Assembly: GCA_018340375.1 (NCBI GenBank)
Contig: JAFFJZ010000004.1
Span: 49,640,001-49,704,000 of the forward strand
Direction: 5' to 3'
Length of the DNA stretch: 64,000 nucleotides
Source: Gonatopus flavifemur
Taxonomy: Eukaryota; Arthropoda; Insecta; Hymenoptera; Dryinidae
This document shows, piece by piece, positions 34,050-46,720 of the stretch. The notes below the pieces were generated by a model. It did no database searches, had not been told where the DNA came from, and saw nothing but the letters and a program-made list of their open reading frames with translations. The stretch's first letter is position 1, and each line of letters begins with the position of its first letter. The position numbers and the translations under genes are program-made.

Positions 34050-36093
34050 CCCTAGTGGAAATGCACCATATATGGCCCACATATGACCCATATATGCCTC
34101 ATATATAAACCATATATGGATCATATATGTTATGAGTAATCCAAACATATATGAACCATATATGATCCATATATGACCCATATATGGCCCATATACATAG
34201 GGGTATAAAAAAAGTCTCTCCTACGAGAATTGAACGCGGTTTGTTGGGACCGGACGCCATCCCCCTTTCACTGGAGCCACCGCCGGTCGCTTGAAAGAAG
34301 CGACTTCTTTCACGTATATGAACTCCCGCTCATTCTTGAAAACCATATATGGCTCATATATGAACTCAGAATTGGTAGATCAACAATTGTGGATGACATA
34401 TAAAACATATATGAGTTATTGCAGGTCAGATTCACAATGAATTGATCAATATTTTTAGAATGATTATTTTCGAATTCTTCGTTGAAAAATATGGGATGCT
34501 TGTCACATTTGTTTGTTTGCTCTTTTTTATTTTATTGTGTTCACCGGTTCACAATGTTTCAGAGCTTTTAGTTTTGATAAATCCAGTTCTTTTTAAATGC
34601 GTGTAGCTCGAAAAGGTCTCAACACACAGAATTGCTAATAAGGCATAAAAGTTGGGATTTTTCCTGAACTTTTCAAAAATTCGAGTGAAATTTTTTTTTC
34701 CAATTTGTGTCTAGTGGAATTCCTACGGTGGAAGTAAAAATGGTGATTCATTCGAATTTGGACATTTTCGGCCCTTTGAAATCACCAGGAGTCCAAAAGG
34801 CTCTAAAGGGAGTCTGTGGTTCCGTACCCTGACGAAAATTTTTGTCATAATTTCTCATAATTTCTCATTGTCCCAATTCATGGAGAAAATATGAGAAAGA
34901 ACAATGAATTCCTCATAAGCTTGCAGTGCTTGTCGTGAATTTTGATTTGTGCTGCCTTCTGTTATTGTCAAAGACACCGAGATGTAAATTTTACCGAGAA
35001 ATCTGCAACAATATTTGAGAGACTACGTGAATGGCATCTGCTGCTTTGGTTTGGGGTCCGAAAGACCCTGTGTAACCTTTACGTAAGTACTTTGAAGTGT
35101 GACCTCAACGGGTTAATTTTTTTATTTAACAAACACGATCGATCTATGGTGCATGGCAATACTTTTTGTTCAGTTCTGAAAATGGTAATTTTCTACGAAA
35201 TTCAAGAAATATGAATAAAACAAGACAAAAAAGATAACTCAATAACTTGAAATTATACATCAATCCATCCATGAAATGTCTCGTATCTATGCTGCATTAC
35301 AAATCTTGAATAATCGAGCACGCGGAGTTCTCAGGCCGCCCTTGTTTTGTCTAGATCTCTCGAATGCTGTGGAGTAACATTTTCGAAAACGAAACGAAAA
35401 TTATCGTTGTGTTCCAGAAATTAGTTTTGCTTGTGGAATTTGAAAATCAAACGTATTCGAATTTGAATGAAATACTCTTTCCACTTCTATCGTCAAATTA
35501 CGGCAAAATACGTCCTTGGAGAGAAATTTTCTCTTGACTTTGTGAAAAGTTGAGGCAAAATCCTAAGTTCCATGCCTTGGTAATAATTTTTTGTATTGAA
35601 AGCTTTCCAAGATACAGGCATTTGAAGAAAAGTGGGGTTTAGAAATCAAGAACTCCGACATATGTTGTAAACCTGGAATCATAATAGAATAAGGAAAAAA
35701 GAAACAAATGATACATATCTCACATTTTTCAACAGAGAATTCGGGATAACCATTTCACAAATATTTATGAACTCTTGGAAAATCCGATATGAAATGATCC
35801 ATACATAGCAAATGATTATACCAAATATGAATCATATATGGTTTGGCCGTTTCCTGCGCGCGGTACCATATATGCTTTATATTCATCACTGATGAGGCTT
35901 CGGCCACATATATGGGGCATATATGGATCATATATGGGTCATATATGGGGCATATATGCGGCATATATGGGACATATATGGGGCATATATGGGGCATATA
36001 TGGGGCATATATGGGGCATATATGGTCATATATGTTTTGTGGGAATCATATATGGGTCATATATGGGCCATATATGATTCATTTCCACTAGGG
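34050..36093. mobile_element. 2.0-kb TIR element with CATATATGG 12-mer ends
   Basis: Exact inverted ends CCCTAGTGGAAATG (34050) and CATTTCCACTAGGG (36093) are followed inward by fields of CATATATGG-type 12-mers (34065-34195 and again 34340-34420 on the left, 35815-36085 on the right), the two sides facing each other. The best-ordered part is about 35910-36030 with unit GCATATATGGGG. Frames there spell GHIWGIYGAYM-like repeats in several registers; they are translation of the repeat, not genes. The interior (34.4-35.8 kb) has no recognised transposase. No clear target duplication. Confidence 0.65.
34205..34330 (-). repeat. tRNA-like (SINE-type) fragment
   Basis: On the minus strand a box-A-like GGTGGCTCCAGTGAAAGG is followed about 35 bp later by a box-B-like GCGTTCAATTCTC and then a T-run (ACTTTTTTT), as in a Pol III unit. 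The cloverleaf does not close well, so this is more likely tRNA-derived than a working tRNA. It lies inside the left end of the 12-mer element. Confidence 0.35.
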
Positions 36094-36304
36094 CGTATAC
36101 TGACAGCATTGCTTCGGAAGTGCTCCCAGGTAAGAGATCTCGTTTCAATCATGAGATAATATGCATGTATTATATTTAGTTCATTATTTTGCAGGTTTAA
36201 GAGCGACTGCGATATCACAGACCCTAATATTGAGCTAGTGACACCAGTCTGCCTTATGGCGGCTGTTATCCTTTCAGTTTGTACAAATAGACGATTGCAT
36301 CACA

Positions 36305-36920
36305 AATGACCCGTGAATGGAAATACTCCGCTGATGTACACCAAAAAGTTGAAAAAATGATTTCAAAGTCTGATTATTAGGGAAGATCTTTTCACGGTCT
36401 TTTCGCGGTCTTTTCGCGGTCTTTTCACGGTCTTTTCAGCATCAAAGTTGATTTTCCATCATTCCACACTCGTATGATGGAAAACACCGATGTAAGCTAC
36501 ATCTTTCATGTTTAATAATGACCTGTGAATGGAAATATTCCGCTGATATACACCAAAGAGTTGAAAAAATGATTCAAAAGTCTGATTATTTGGGAAGATC
36601 TTTTCACGGTCTTTCCAGCGTTGAAGTCGATTTTCCATCATGTTGCACTTGTATGATGGAAAAAACCGATGTTGTCCACATCTTTTATGTTCAATAATGA
36701 CCCGTGAATGGAAATATCCCGCTGATATAAACCAAAAAGTTCAAAAAATGATCTAAAAGTGTGATTATTCGTGAAGATCTTTTCACGGTCTTTTCAGCAT
36801 TCAAGTCGATTTTCCAACATTCTGCACTTGTATGATGTAAAAGATAGATGTTGTTCACATCTGATATGTTCAACAATGAACCGTGAATCGACATATCTCG
36901 CTGATTTCAACAATTTAGTT
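36305..36920. repeat. 179-bp-period tandem repeat
   Basis: The landmark AATGAMCCGTGAAT recurs at 36305, 36517, 36696 and 36875: spacings 212, 179, 179. The first unit is longer because an internal CTTTTCACGGT-type motif is repeated four times there (~36395-36440). Two more stray CTTTTCACGGTC-like motifs lie at 37260-37315. Confidence 0.85.
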
Positions 36921-38904
36921 TGAAAAACGACTCTCAAGCGTGATCATTTACGAGTGTTTTTCAAAGGCTCCAGAGGTTCTCCACTCGATCTTTGTGTTTC
37001 GTCTATAGTTCGTGCCGTAGGCGTTTCCCAGTCTTCTCCATTCTCTAACCATTCTTCCCCCACTCTACGCCTCGTCGCTGCTTTGCCGCATTGAATTCCT
37101 TCGATAAATTCAAGTTTTTCAAATCGTTAATTATTGCCTTTCATTCCGGAATTTCGCAATCTCGTTTGTTGTGATCGCTAGATTAAATCTCCCACTTCAT
37201 GAATCTCTTTTTATTTCTCCTCCTACGTTCATTTTTCGCATTGATATTAACCTTTTTCTCAAGATCTTTTCACGGTCTTTCGCGTGCACAATGAGATGAT
37301 CTTTTGACGGTCTTTTCAATGTATCCATGGTCTACTAGGGACAGGGATGTTAAAATACACAATTCTAACGGTTTTTCACATTACGCGTAGAAAAATGTAA
37401 AATACATCATGTAAATTACACCTTACATGTAAAATACTCAATTTTAGTTGGTAATTGACTTTATTGCTCATTCTCAGCAATACATAAACTTTAATACTCG
37501 ATTTTCAAATGATTCAGGTTATGTGACTTACAGATTAACTCTTTCTAAATTGGTATGCTGTATGGGTACATTCCGATACTGTAGAAAAACATCCCAGATC
37601 TCAGATAGCACCAGAATTCTCTAAGAAGTCTTGAAGAATACGATTTATTCATAAAGAACTCTTTGAGAATTCTTTTAGAAAAAAAATAGAATTCTTCAGG
37701 AGCTCTTTCCGAACCAATGAATTCATCAACAGCTCTGGAAAAGGTCAATTTTCCGGACATCAAAGAGTTCTTCGATACACTGAGAGAAGACCCTGCTGAA
37801 AATGACTCATTGAATCTGATAAAAAAAAACATTATGAGTAATTGATGTGCATTTGTCCATGCAATTACTCTTAAACCCTCATAGAGAATAGGAAAATAGA
37901 GAAAAGTATATCCATGTTGCCAGTTACGTATAAAATATCATAACTGCAACATCGCCGTCTATCAGCAGTGATAGATTGGTATTTTTTCAATCAGATTCTA
38001 TTATTTGACATGATTCAGCAATTTTTGAAGTTTATGAGAATTTATCCCGTTTGTATGGTGATGTTGATATGAGCATTTATCGGGCAATTCAGTTGAATTT
38101 TTATGCCTTGCTGGGTTTGTGCACTTAGGAGTAGATGCCTCCAAAAATTTTAATGGGTATCAATGACCCAAAAGACAATTGATATGAGTTTCAATTCCTT
38201 TCCATTCTTTGGTGTGTATGAGATTTTGTGTACTCCATCGAGGATTAATGATTATAAGAATATATCTGCAATTGCACTGAATTTTTCAATATTTTTTTCG
38301 AACTTTTAGGAGCAGGTTATAAAACTTCCATAAAACCGCACAGGTCGACTTGATATGTTTTGATTCAGTTTGATCAATTTTCATGAGATTGGATATATGT
38401 ATTTGAAATAGTGTTTATGAGAGTTTATGGGATTCTCCAAGACTTATGAGAGTTGATGGGATTTAATCTGCATGTACAGTTCTTCTCATCAAATTCTATT
38501 GAAACAGATGAAACCTCATAGTTCATACTGTTTGATATACAATTTGGAACAAAATCCATGAGATTTTGTCTGGATTCGCCCAGATTTCACAACAGGCAAT
38601 TACCTATTCCATGCCATCACGAACTGATATCCTTGGTTAAAAAATCCCACCGGACCGGTTAATTCCTATCAATTTCGATGCAGATACACAATTCAAACGA
38701 ATTAATTTATTGGTTCGAAATATACTCCTGCATCGGAATCAATCGAAATTCAATGGAATTTTTTAAGCACGGATGATTATTCTATTTGCAAATTTGGGTA
38801 TGTTTGCAGGACGTTTGAATATTCTAGGAACATTCGAAGAATATTCTACGCGCATTGGTGTTGCTTGGGGAGGAGCAAAACTGGCAAATTTTCGACGAGT
38901 GTGA
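36921..38904. other. AT-rich, no supported gene
   Basis: Two more CTTTTCACGGTC-like motifs near 37.26-37.32 kb suggest decayed satellite. Otherwise no exon or complete repeat was recognised. A CTGTATGGGTA block near 37.56 kb recurs near 57.03 kb. Confidence 0.4.
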
Positions 38905-40354
38905 CAGTGTTGCCAGAACAGCAACACGGTTGCTAGATTTAGCACTATGAAAACATTTCTAGCCCTGAATTTTTAAGTATAGCACTTAGCACCATGGATA
39001 GCACTTAGATTAAATATCTAGCACTATTGTTTCAATATCTAGCACCGTAATAGAGCTCACTGCTTTCTTTTCATATAAGACCACTGATACAGGTAAAACT
39101 GGATATTACTATATTAGAAGAAAAAAACAACGTTATCTCTTGAACAAACCTGCATGCAGTCCATTTGGATTCTCTCTTCCGTTATTTTGATTGAATAAAC
39201 AAAGATACATTCACATCTGTTTGTGTCTCTCTTTCTTTCCACGCAATTCTATCATTGCGCTCATTCCAATATATGGGTGCTTCCGCCACCGAGGGAATAG
39301 AATGGGTGAGCTTATTTTTCCACCAATCAAAAATTAGGGAATTTTCTCTGAATTTTTCAATTGGTTAAAAGATAACCTATTCTACTCTATTCCCATCGTT
39401 GAGCTCTATATATACATACTGGAGTGAGGGCAACAATATAATCGCGCGTATAGAGAGAGAGGTACAAACGGGTGTCAATGTGTCCTTGTCTATCCAATCA
39501 AAATGGCGAGAGAGGAATTCGAACGGGTGTGAATCTATGTTTTTTGTTTGTTAGAAAAAAGTCCAGTTTACAGCAGGGTTGGAAGTCATTCAATTAAAAC
39601 TCATTTGAATTGACGTTCAATGAACAATAAAAATTTAATTTTCAATTGAAATTTTTCTCAATTAAAAATTAAATTAAATTCTTAATTGAAATTTTTTTGC
39701 AACAAACAATTAAATTAAATTCTCAATGGAGGTAATTTCCATTTGACAAATCAATTTAATTGATTCAAAATCAAGCAATGGTTGATCCATTTTTCTTATG
39801 TTTTCTTGTTCTTTCTCAATTAACAAATACAGAAAAACGAGAGCGCATCAGGAAAATCAATCAATCATTGCTTGATTTTAAAGCAATTACATTTATTTGA
39901 TAATTGGAAACGACTCCAATTAAGAATTTAATTTAATTTTTAATTGAAGAAACTTTCAAATAAGAATTAAATTCTAATTGTTAATTGGGTGCGTCTTCAA
40001 TTAACTAATTTACAACCCTGGTTTACAGTATATTGATACATGATTTTGGTCATTGAATATCGAATCAAATATCCCTGAACATCTATTTGGAGATGTGAAA
40101 TGGAAAAATAAATATACAAGGTATCTCACTAAACACTCTGACCCTGCTGAATGTAAATTCCTGATATAACAAAATGTGCAAAATTCACAAATTCAAAATT
40201 CTCTATTTTTCCCGCGTTTTTTTTTAGCACTAACATTTGGCAACATCGAAAAAAATCTAGCACTGTCACCAATTCTAATTTAGCTCTGAACAGCACCGAC
40301 CACCGACTGCTGCGTCATCTAGCTCTGCGAGTCTATAACCTTCTGGCAACACTG
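38905..40354. mobile_element. hAT-like non-autonomous element, 1.45 kb
   Basis: Ends CAGTGTTGCCAGAA and TTCTGGCAACACTG are exact inverted repeats of the common hAT type. Subterminal TAGCAC(T/C) motifs are dense in both ends (seven or more in 38930-39060; several in 40225-40330). There is no transposase. The 8-bp flanks (GAGTGTGA, GATTTCAA) do not match well, so the insertion is old or the duplication has decayed. Confidence 0.7.
39574..40020. mobile_element. Nested hAT-like MITE with perfect 8-bp TSD
   Basis: Ends CAGGGTTGGAAG and TTTACAACCCTG are bordered by the perfect direct repeat GTTTACAG (39566-39573 and 40021-40028). The interior is an AATTAA-rich low-complexity sequence. It is inserted in, so younger than, the 38905-40354 element. 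Confidence 0.85.
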
Positions 40355-40569
40355 GATTTCAATTTTTTTACACAGTGTAAAGAAATCAATCAATAGCAAC
40401 ATTGAAATTGTTCGAAATCGTCAATTTGAAAATTTTCCACGTGTTCGGATGATTTTATTCATTTCTGTTTCAACGTGTGTACGGATTGCATAATCAATGT
40501 TTTCATCCAGGGTGATTATCATTAATATCTATGTTTGAGGTTAAATTTTAATCACATTTGTTTTTCCAG

Positions 40570-40674
40570 GTTACATCACTCAAACACATAACACAATTGA
40601 TTAAAAATGCAAATCAACGTTCAGAAATATTCCTTGACAAATGGTTTAGTAGTATAACAGCTGCAGCTGACCAG
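40570..40674 (+). CDS. Isolated candidate coding exon
   Basis: Bounded by TTTTTCCAG and donor GTATTT, 105 bp read as 35 codons without stop in phase 0 and have an amphipathic helical look (SLKHITQLIKNANQRSEIF). One of the other two frames closes quickly. No partner exons were found within several kb and I do not recognise the protein. It could be an exon of a long-intron host gene or chance. Confidence 0.3.
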
Positions 40675-40775
40675 GTATTTTCTCGATCTGATGTGCTTAA
40701 ATTTCATTAAGTATTAACCATTTGTACACGTTTCATATTTATCAGGAAAATAATGTTATTTTTTATGAATTTGAT

Positions 40776-41051
40776 GGTGGAGTATCGTAAGCCCTAAAAT
40801 TATATGTCCGAATTTCAGAAGCCCGAAGTTGCATAACCCTGAATAAAAAATTATGAATTTCAGTATAGATCAATTATTAGATACTTTCATACAGTTCAAA
40901 AGTGAAATATGCTGCTGTTGATGATTTATCGATGCTTTACATTATATAAAGTATCTAATAATTGATTTATACTAAAACTCATCAAATTCATTTTATACAT
41001 GGGGTTATGCAACTTTGAGCAAATGGTTTTAGGGCTTGCGATACTCTACTA
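40776..41051. repeat. MITE with perfect 8-bp TSD
   Basis: AATTTGAT (40768-40775 and 41052-41059) flanks ends GGTGGAGTATCGTAAGCCC and GGGCTTGCGATACTCTACTA. Inner blocks also mirror: CAATTATTAGATACTTT / AAAGTATCTAATAATTG. Duplication length suggests a hAT-type element. Confidence 0.8.
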
Positions 41052-41059
41052 AATTTGAT

Positions 41060-42139
41060 AATCTGTTTATCACATATGCATGAATTTTCATTTCAATGAT
41101 GAGATGTTCTAGAAGTTTGAATAATTTATAGAAACAAACTGAAAATTCAAACTCACAACATGTGATAAATCATCGTTTATGTTCGCGAATTAACTCCTTG
41201 GGACTGGAAGTACCATTCAAAGAATGTACCGTAAAATTTTGTGACTTCAACAGCTAATTATCCATTATTCGACCACCGATTCGTTTCAACAAACAATTCA
41301 AACTTCAGAAACATGATGACGAGAATAAAAATCAAAGAGTGGATGACAAATGCATTGTTGCAAATAACTTATCAAAATACAGAGAAATGTTTGATTATAA
41401 AAATAATGTTTTTCATCAAGGAGATATTATTATTGGGATACTAGCCATTTTGAAATGGTCATCTTAATTTAAAACTATATAAATTTGTATAACATAGGTT
41501 CCTAAAGATTCTTCATGATTCAAAATCTTCCAATATCCATTTTGAATTACTTCATTCAGTAGTTTTAAAATTAACTGACCAATATGAACAAGCTAGCATC
41601 CTACTACTACTAACCCCTTCAGAGCCCTTAAGCCCTAAAATAAACAAAAAAAACTTTGTTACATACTTTCCAATCCACTGAACGATGAATGAAAAGTTTT
41701 GAAACGTGCAGTGACCAAGCACATCACAGAAGTTGAATTCCATATATTAAGGGCACTCAAGTATCAACGAAAGCAGATAAAATTTTGCTCAATTTTGATA
41801 AATTTCAATTTAGAATCGATAATAATTGAATATACACCTAAGATTGGACTGAAAATATAAATTTAGGTTTCTTTGAGGTTCACAGATGTGGGGAAATGAA
41901 ATTACAAAAAATTTTTGACAGCTGAAGGTTATTACTTTCAAAATCATCCTATACTCGCCAAAAACTCAGTAAAAAACTAAAACTAATATTCAGAGTTTAA
42001 TCCTATTTTAGGTTTTATTATTATTGACTAAAAATTCCTGTTGAACTCATAATTTATGGAAAAAGTTGACGTGAAATTTGACTCACTTCTTTTAGTGCTT
42101 AATTGCCCTTGAATTGAAACTGCAAATGATTCGTAAAAA
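41060..42139. repeat. AT-rich stretch with a dispersed repeat copy
   Basis: No gene. About 41.8-42.1 kb resembles 44.4-44.7 kb in direct orientation (shared ACTAAAACTAATATTCAG-like and GAACTCATAATTTATGG-like blocks), pointing to two old copies of one dispersed repeat. Confidence 0.4.
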
Positions 42140-42392
42140 CACTGATGTCAATTTAGTGACTTTTTTTTATTTCTGATTGGTCAGTCTTACTAACAAGGAT
42201 AGTGATTGGAACATTCCGTTGGAAAAGTCGCTAAATTCGGGATGGGGGCCAAATTAACGAAAAACCAAATCAATGAAAAATTGGTTGAAAAGAAAGATAC
42301 GTCACACTCTCTCTTTTCAAACTCTGTCAAACACTGATTTCGTTGATTTGTCTTTTCGTTGATTTGGACCCCATCCTAAATCGGCATCAGTG
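42140..42392. repeat. MITE with near-perfect 8-bp TSD
   Basis: Ends CACTGATGTCAATTTAG and CTAAATCGGCATCAGTG; flanking octamers CGTAAAAA (42132-42139) and CCTAAAAA (42393-42400) match at seven of eight. Interior pairs GGATGGGGGCCAAAT with ATTTGGACCCCATCC. Confidence 0.7.
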
Positions 42393-43124
42393 CCTAAAAA
42401 CTATGCAAATAGTTATAAACATAATAATACATGTTTTCATATGTTTAGGGATCACTGCAGGTTTTGAACTTATATTTGAAGTAGAATCTTCGCAGTGTAT
42501 TTTATCCCTATGCAGTGTTCCGATATTTGTCAAGCTGGGAAATCGCAGCTTGGTCACGTGACTACATTTCGCATTGACACATGTGAGCGCTCTTGTCGGT
42601 GAGCGGTTCACTGGTTCTATCGTAAATTCACGATACACCATCGTGAATTTTCGTTTCAGAAACCTCATTGAAACTGAAAAATTTTATTGTTGTCTGTGGG
42701 AAATTTTCAGCAGGGCACTGGTTGTACAGTTGGAAGTGTTCCTGTTCAATTGAATCAGAGATCATATTACTACTATGTGCGTTTATTGAATGTTTCATGA
42801 AAATGACTTTAAGCTGTGTTTTTTTTATAAATATCCCTACGATAATTTTCGATAATTTCAATTCCAGTCCTGATTTTGTGCATCCATTTGTTCAAGTTTC
42901 GATGATAATTCCTCTTTTTACCATCAACGAAATTTGTCAACTGATTCAAAGGTATTTAAATGATGCATGTTTCACTTTTTTCTGACTTCATTCATTCAAA
43001 AAAGATTACACTCAACGTTAGATAAAGATAGAAGAAGCATCAGTTGAATGCTTTTAGAAGATTATTTATTTGGTCAGTGGCTATTCAGATGGAAACAAAT
43101 TTTCCATCTCAACCAATAAGTCAT

Positions 43125-43465
43125 ACTCCAGCCAACACTCCAACCCCAAGAGAACATGAAGCTTCAGGAACGTTCATTGAATGTTCCTGCACGGAAAAAA
43201 AAGATAAGTTAAAATAACTATGTAACTTGTAAGCGCATATGGGCCCACTTTTTTTCGTTGGAATACCAAATTAATCAATTGATTTAACCAAGTTAAAATG
43301 ATTTACTAACAAAATTGGTTAAATTAACGAAAAAAAGTGGGCCCATATGCGCTTACAAGTTAAATAGTTATTTCAACTGATCTTTTTTTTCCGTGTGGAC
43401 GTTCGCGAACTTTCCTTGAACTTTTTTGAAGGTTTATGTTCTCTTGGAGAATGCATACCCGAAGA
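43125..43465. repeat. Fold-back element hosting a second MITE
   Basis: The outer left part (CCAAGAGAACATGAAGC) mirrors the outer right part (GGTTTATGTTCTCTTGG), so the flanks of the inner MITE form one older palindromic element. Its exact ends are uncertain. Confidence 0.45.
43190..43395. repeat. Nested palindromic MITE, CACGGAAAA ends
   Basis: CACGGAAAAAAAAGAT at the left mirrors ATCTTTTTTTTCCGTG at the right, and CTTGTAAGCGCATATGGGCC mirrors GGCCCATATGCGCTTACAAG. It sits in the middle of the fold-back element 43125-43465. End sequence resembles the TA-type MITE at 3158-3389. Confidence 0.75.
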
Positions 43466-46104
43466 AAAATAAGGAGTAATCCCTATTTCAATCGCGGTAG
43501 GTTTTACTCCAGTGCCCAGTCAATGTATGAATGACTATTCTCGGAGTAAACGTTCTTTTATCGCAGTACTGTGTTGAATGTACTGTGTACCAATGTTCCA
43601 GAAAAATTCACTTGGTGAGGAATTCGTACTAAAAATACCGTAGAAGCTACCGAAGAATTTTCACCAATTCTATGAAGTGAAATTATACTCCTTCATTTTT
43701 GTCCGTCTAATGTATTCATCAAAAACTTTCCGCGAACTCTCACAGTTCAGTATGTATTCATTATGAAATAATCCTGAGCTGTTGTGCTGCAGGGCTTTAC
43801 TATTAATACTTTTATCTAGAGCTGTCAAGAATGATACGCACTCAAGCATTAAAAGAGGCGAGTAATTATGTGCCGACTTTTTTCTTAAATTATTTGATCA
43901 ATAAGAATTCAAAATGCATACCGTCCACATAGCACACAGACACCTGGGAGGTATGTCAAAATATCTTGCAAATCAGAATTCTTAACTCTCATCCTGACAA
44001 CACATTTTCGTATTTTTTTTTTGGACAGTGTATTTTTCTAAATATTGCATTACTAAAATCCTGAGAATATGATTCCGAATCTCATTGATTGTGCCTTCAA
44101 AAATTCACAGAGTTAGTCTGCCCTGAACTTATCATTGAAACAATGTGATTTTCATTTCTCATTCAAAGTGAGTCTCGAAGACTCTACTGTCAGGATGAGG
44201 GTTAAAGATACCCTACCGTTGTCTAGAAGATGTCCCATGCGACACAATCAGAACAATTAAAGAACTCCATTATTTCTCAAGAATGACGGAGTTCTCGAAT
44301 CGTTCTGATTGTGTTGTACAAGATATCGTTTCACCCTCTAAATTACAAGGTACCTTCAAAACTTCATTGTCTGCAAGAGTATTCGTGCTGTATTGGGTAA
44401 TGATTTGGGCATACCTGAAATTTAGCTCTGGATATGAATTTGAGTTTCTTCATGATCTGTTGATATGAAGAATCTAAATTATGAAAAATTTGTAACACTT
44501 GGGGGTAATTATTCTGAAAATTCTCTCATAACCACCAGAGATCACTGAAACAGAGCTAAAACTCATATTCAGGGTCTAATGCTGGTCATACGATTGATTA
44601 TTATGCATGTAAAATTTCCAGTGAACGCATGATTTGTGAAAAAAACTGCATAGGATTTGACATCATTTTTCCTGATGTTCGGAAGCCTTCAAGTATTTGC
44701 GTTGCTGATCTTGTACAAATCTAGTAAATAATGTACTGTGAGAAATTTTTTTGATTAATGACTATCTTTGCCCGTAAGCCAAGGATATTGAAAAATTCCA
44801 ACCACGAGTACTCTCGATTCTCAGCAATTTTCACCATCAGTAATGGTGAACTTGCTAGATGTTAGTGGTTTCATTGTATAGCGAGTTATTATCCTTCATG
44901 GTAAAAATGATTGAGAGTCGAAAGTGCTTGAGAGTCAAGTGAGCTTAAACTTGGAATTCTTCAATGTCCCTGACTGACGAAAAAAAATCGTAATTCATCA
45001 AAAAACATTTCTCTCAGTGTTGTTTACATGTTTTTTTCACAAAATAATCAATCGCTGATATGTCGGGAAAATCTTGGAGAATTCTTGAAAAAGTCGGGAA
45101 TAGGTCGGGAATTTCATTTTCAAAATTTAGTAGACACCATGGTCGAGCTAAGAAGTGTTGCAATCCATTCAAAAGAACTAATCGCAATTCCATGAAGAAT
45201 AAAAAATTGTTTCTGGTGATTGAGAATTGGCATGCAGTATTCAAAATATAAAATTATGTTTTTGAATATCGCATGCCACTTCTCAGTCATCAATAACAAT
45301 TTTTCATTCCTTCAACAACTCTGATGAGTTCTTTCCATGTATTATAGTAAAAAAAGTTGTTGGTGTTTCTATTGCAGAACTATGCTATTTATTGAAGTAT
45401 AGTATGGAACTTTTTCAGATCAAGTGATGAATATTTTTTTATCAAGTCAGTTTCTATACTGGAAGCACCTCATTTCTTCGATAGGTAATGCCTAGAAGAA
45501 AAACAATGTTAAATTGGAAATAATATGTTTTAAATATTAAACAAACATCTTTTTATCCGAATAATTATGTAACTTTATAAATATTTGGCTTAATCAAAAC
45601 TTTTATAAAATAATGTAACGTCAACACCGAATCAAATTCGAATTATACAGAGTAAATCGTTATCAGGACGCTTAGAATAACTTTGAACCAATCTGTTCCA
45701 CAGTTGAGACTCGAGATGGATTAATCGAGAATGTAGCATATATAATCCAATTACTAAAATAACTTATTCTTTCAAAATATAAGATATCACGTAGTGGAAG
45801 CTGAGTATTCTCGTACAAACAGCCAAAACGCAGAGGCTCATGTACTCTACGTAGAATGAGTGAGAACACTATCGTACCATTTCTAGGACAGAAAAATATG
45901 CGAATTATGCGCGTGTGTCGTGTGATTGAAGAATACTCCGAACAATGTGCATGTATCTATGTACTCAGTATCATAATATGTGTGGACCACACCCCAACAT
46001 ACGTGAGAAATCGTCAAAACTACTTAATAATCACGCAGATACTTACAATTATAATTCAGACTAGCGCTGAATAATGCACAAACAATTAATTATCCATGTA
46101 TATC
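43466..46104. other. AT-rich, no supported gene
   Basis: A short palindrome at 44233-44325 (CACAATCAGAAC / GTTCTGATTGTG) and the dispersed-repeat copy at 44.4-44.7 kb are the only structures noted. At ~45.02 kb, TTTCTCTCAGTG matches the end of the MITE at 48908-50369. No convincing exon. Confidence 0.4.
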
Positions 46105-46720
46105 CAGGGCCCCCCCAGACATTGAAAGTCAGGGAAAGTCAGGGAATTCTTATTCAATCAGGGAAAGTCAGGGAACGTTTGCAAAATGCTCCATTAGTCA
46201 GGGAAATCCATTGAAATTTATAAAAAGTCAGGGAAAATTGGAACATTTGATTCCAGCAGAAAATTTTCAAGGTCCATTTGTGTATTTTTCACCCAGCCAG
46301 CACAAATGATCAATTTGAATTCATAAAGACTTCCCAAAGACTCTCTGAATAGTCGCCGTTATGCAACCAATAATGAATTCAATGAGAATTCAATGAAGTC
46401 AAAATCAAAATGCATTGAATGCACGCAGAATTCATTATGGAGTCTTGATACGAATTCTTTCTGAACATCAAGTTATTTATTAAGAGTTCGTTTTGAATTC
46501 AAAATATTCATAATGAATACATATTCATGAGCATAATGGGAACTCTTGTGCTGTATGGGTGGAGTATAAATTTCATTGAATTGCCTTGCGATTTTGTTTG
46601 CAAATATCATTCCTTTGGTTCGGTTCAAAACGCGATGTCAGGAGAATGAGTATTCACAATTGATCTATTGACTGTGCTTATTTTATTTCAATCCGTAGAT
46701 CACCTCCAAACGTCTCAAAA

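Noticed and set aside
34942..35214. 90-codon frame inside the 12-mer element
   Set aside because: No recognisable domain; composition like surrounding non-coding DNA.
35755..36159. Overlapping frames with GHIWGIYGAYM repeats on both strands (also 33975-34181)
   Set aside because: They are translations of the CATATATGG 12-mer in several registers and strands, not proteins.
36305..36920. CRISPR-like array
   Set aside because: Units are contiguous 179-bp tandem repeats without spacers, in a eukaryotic genome.
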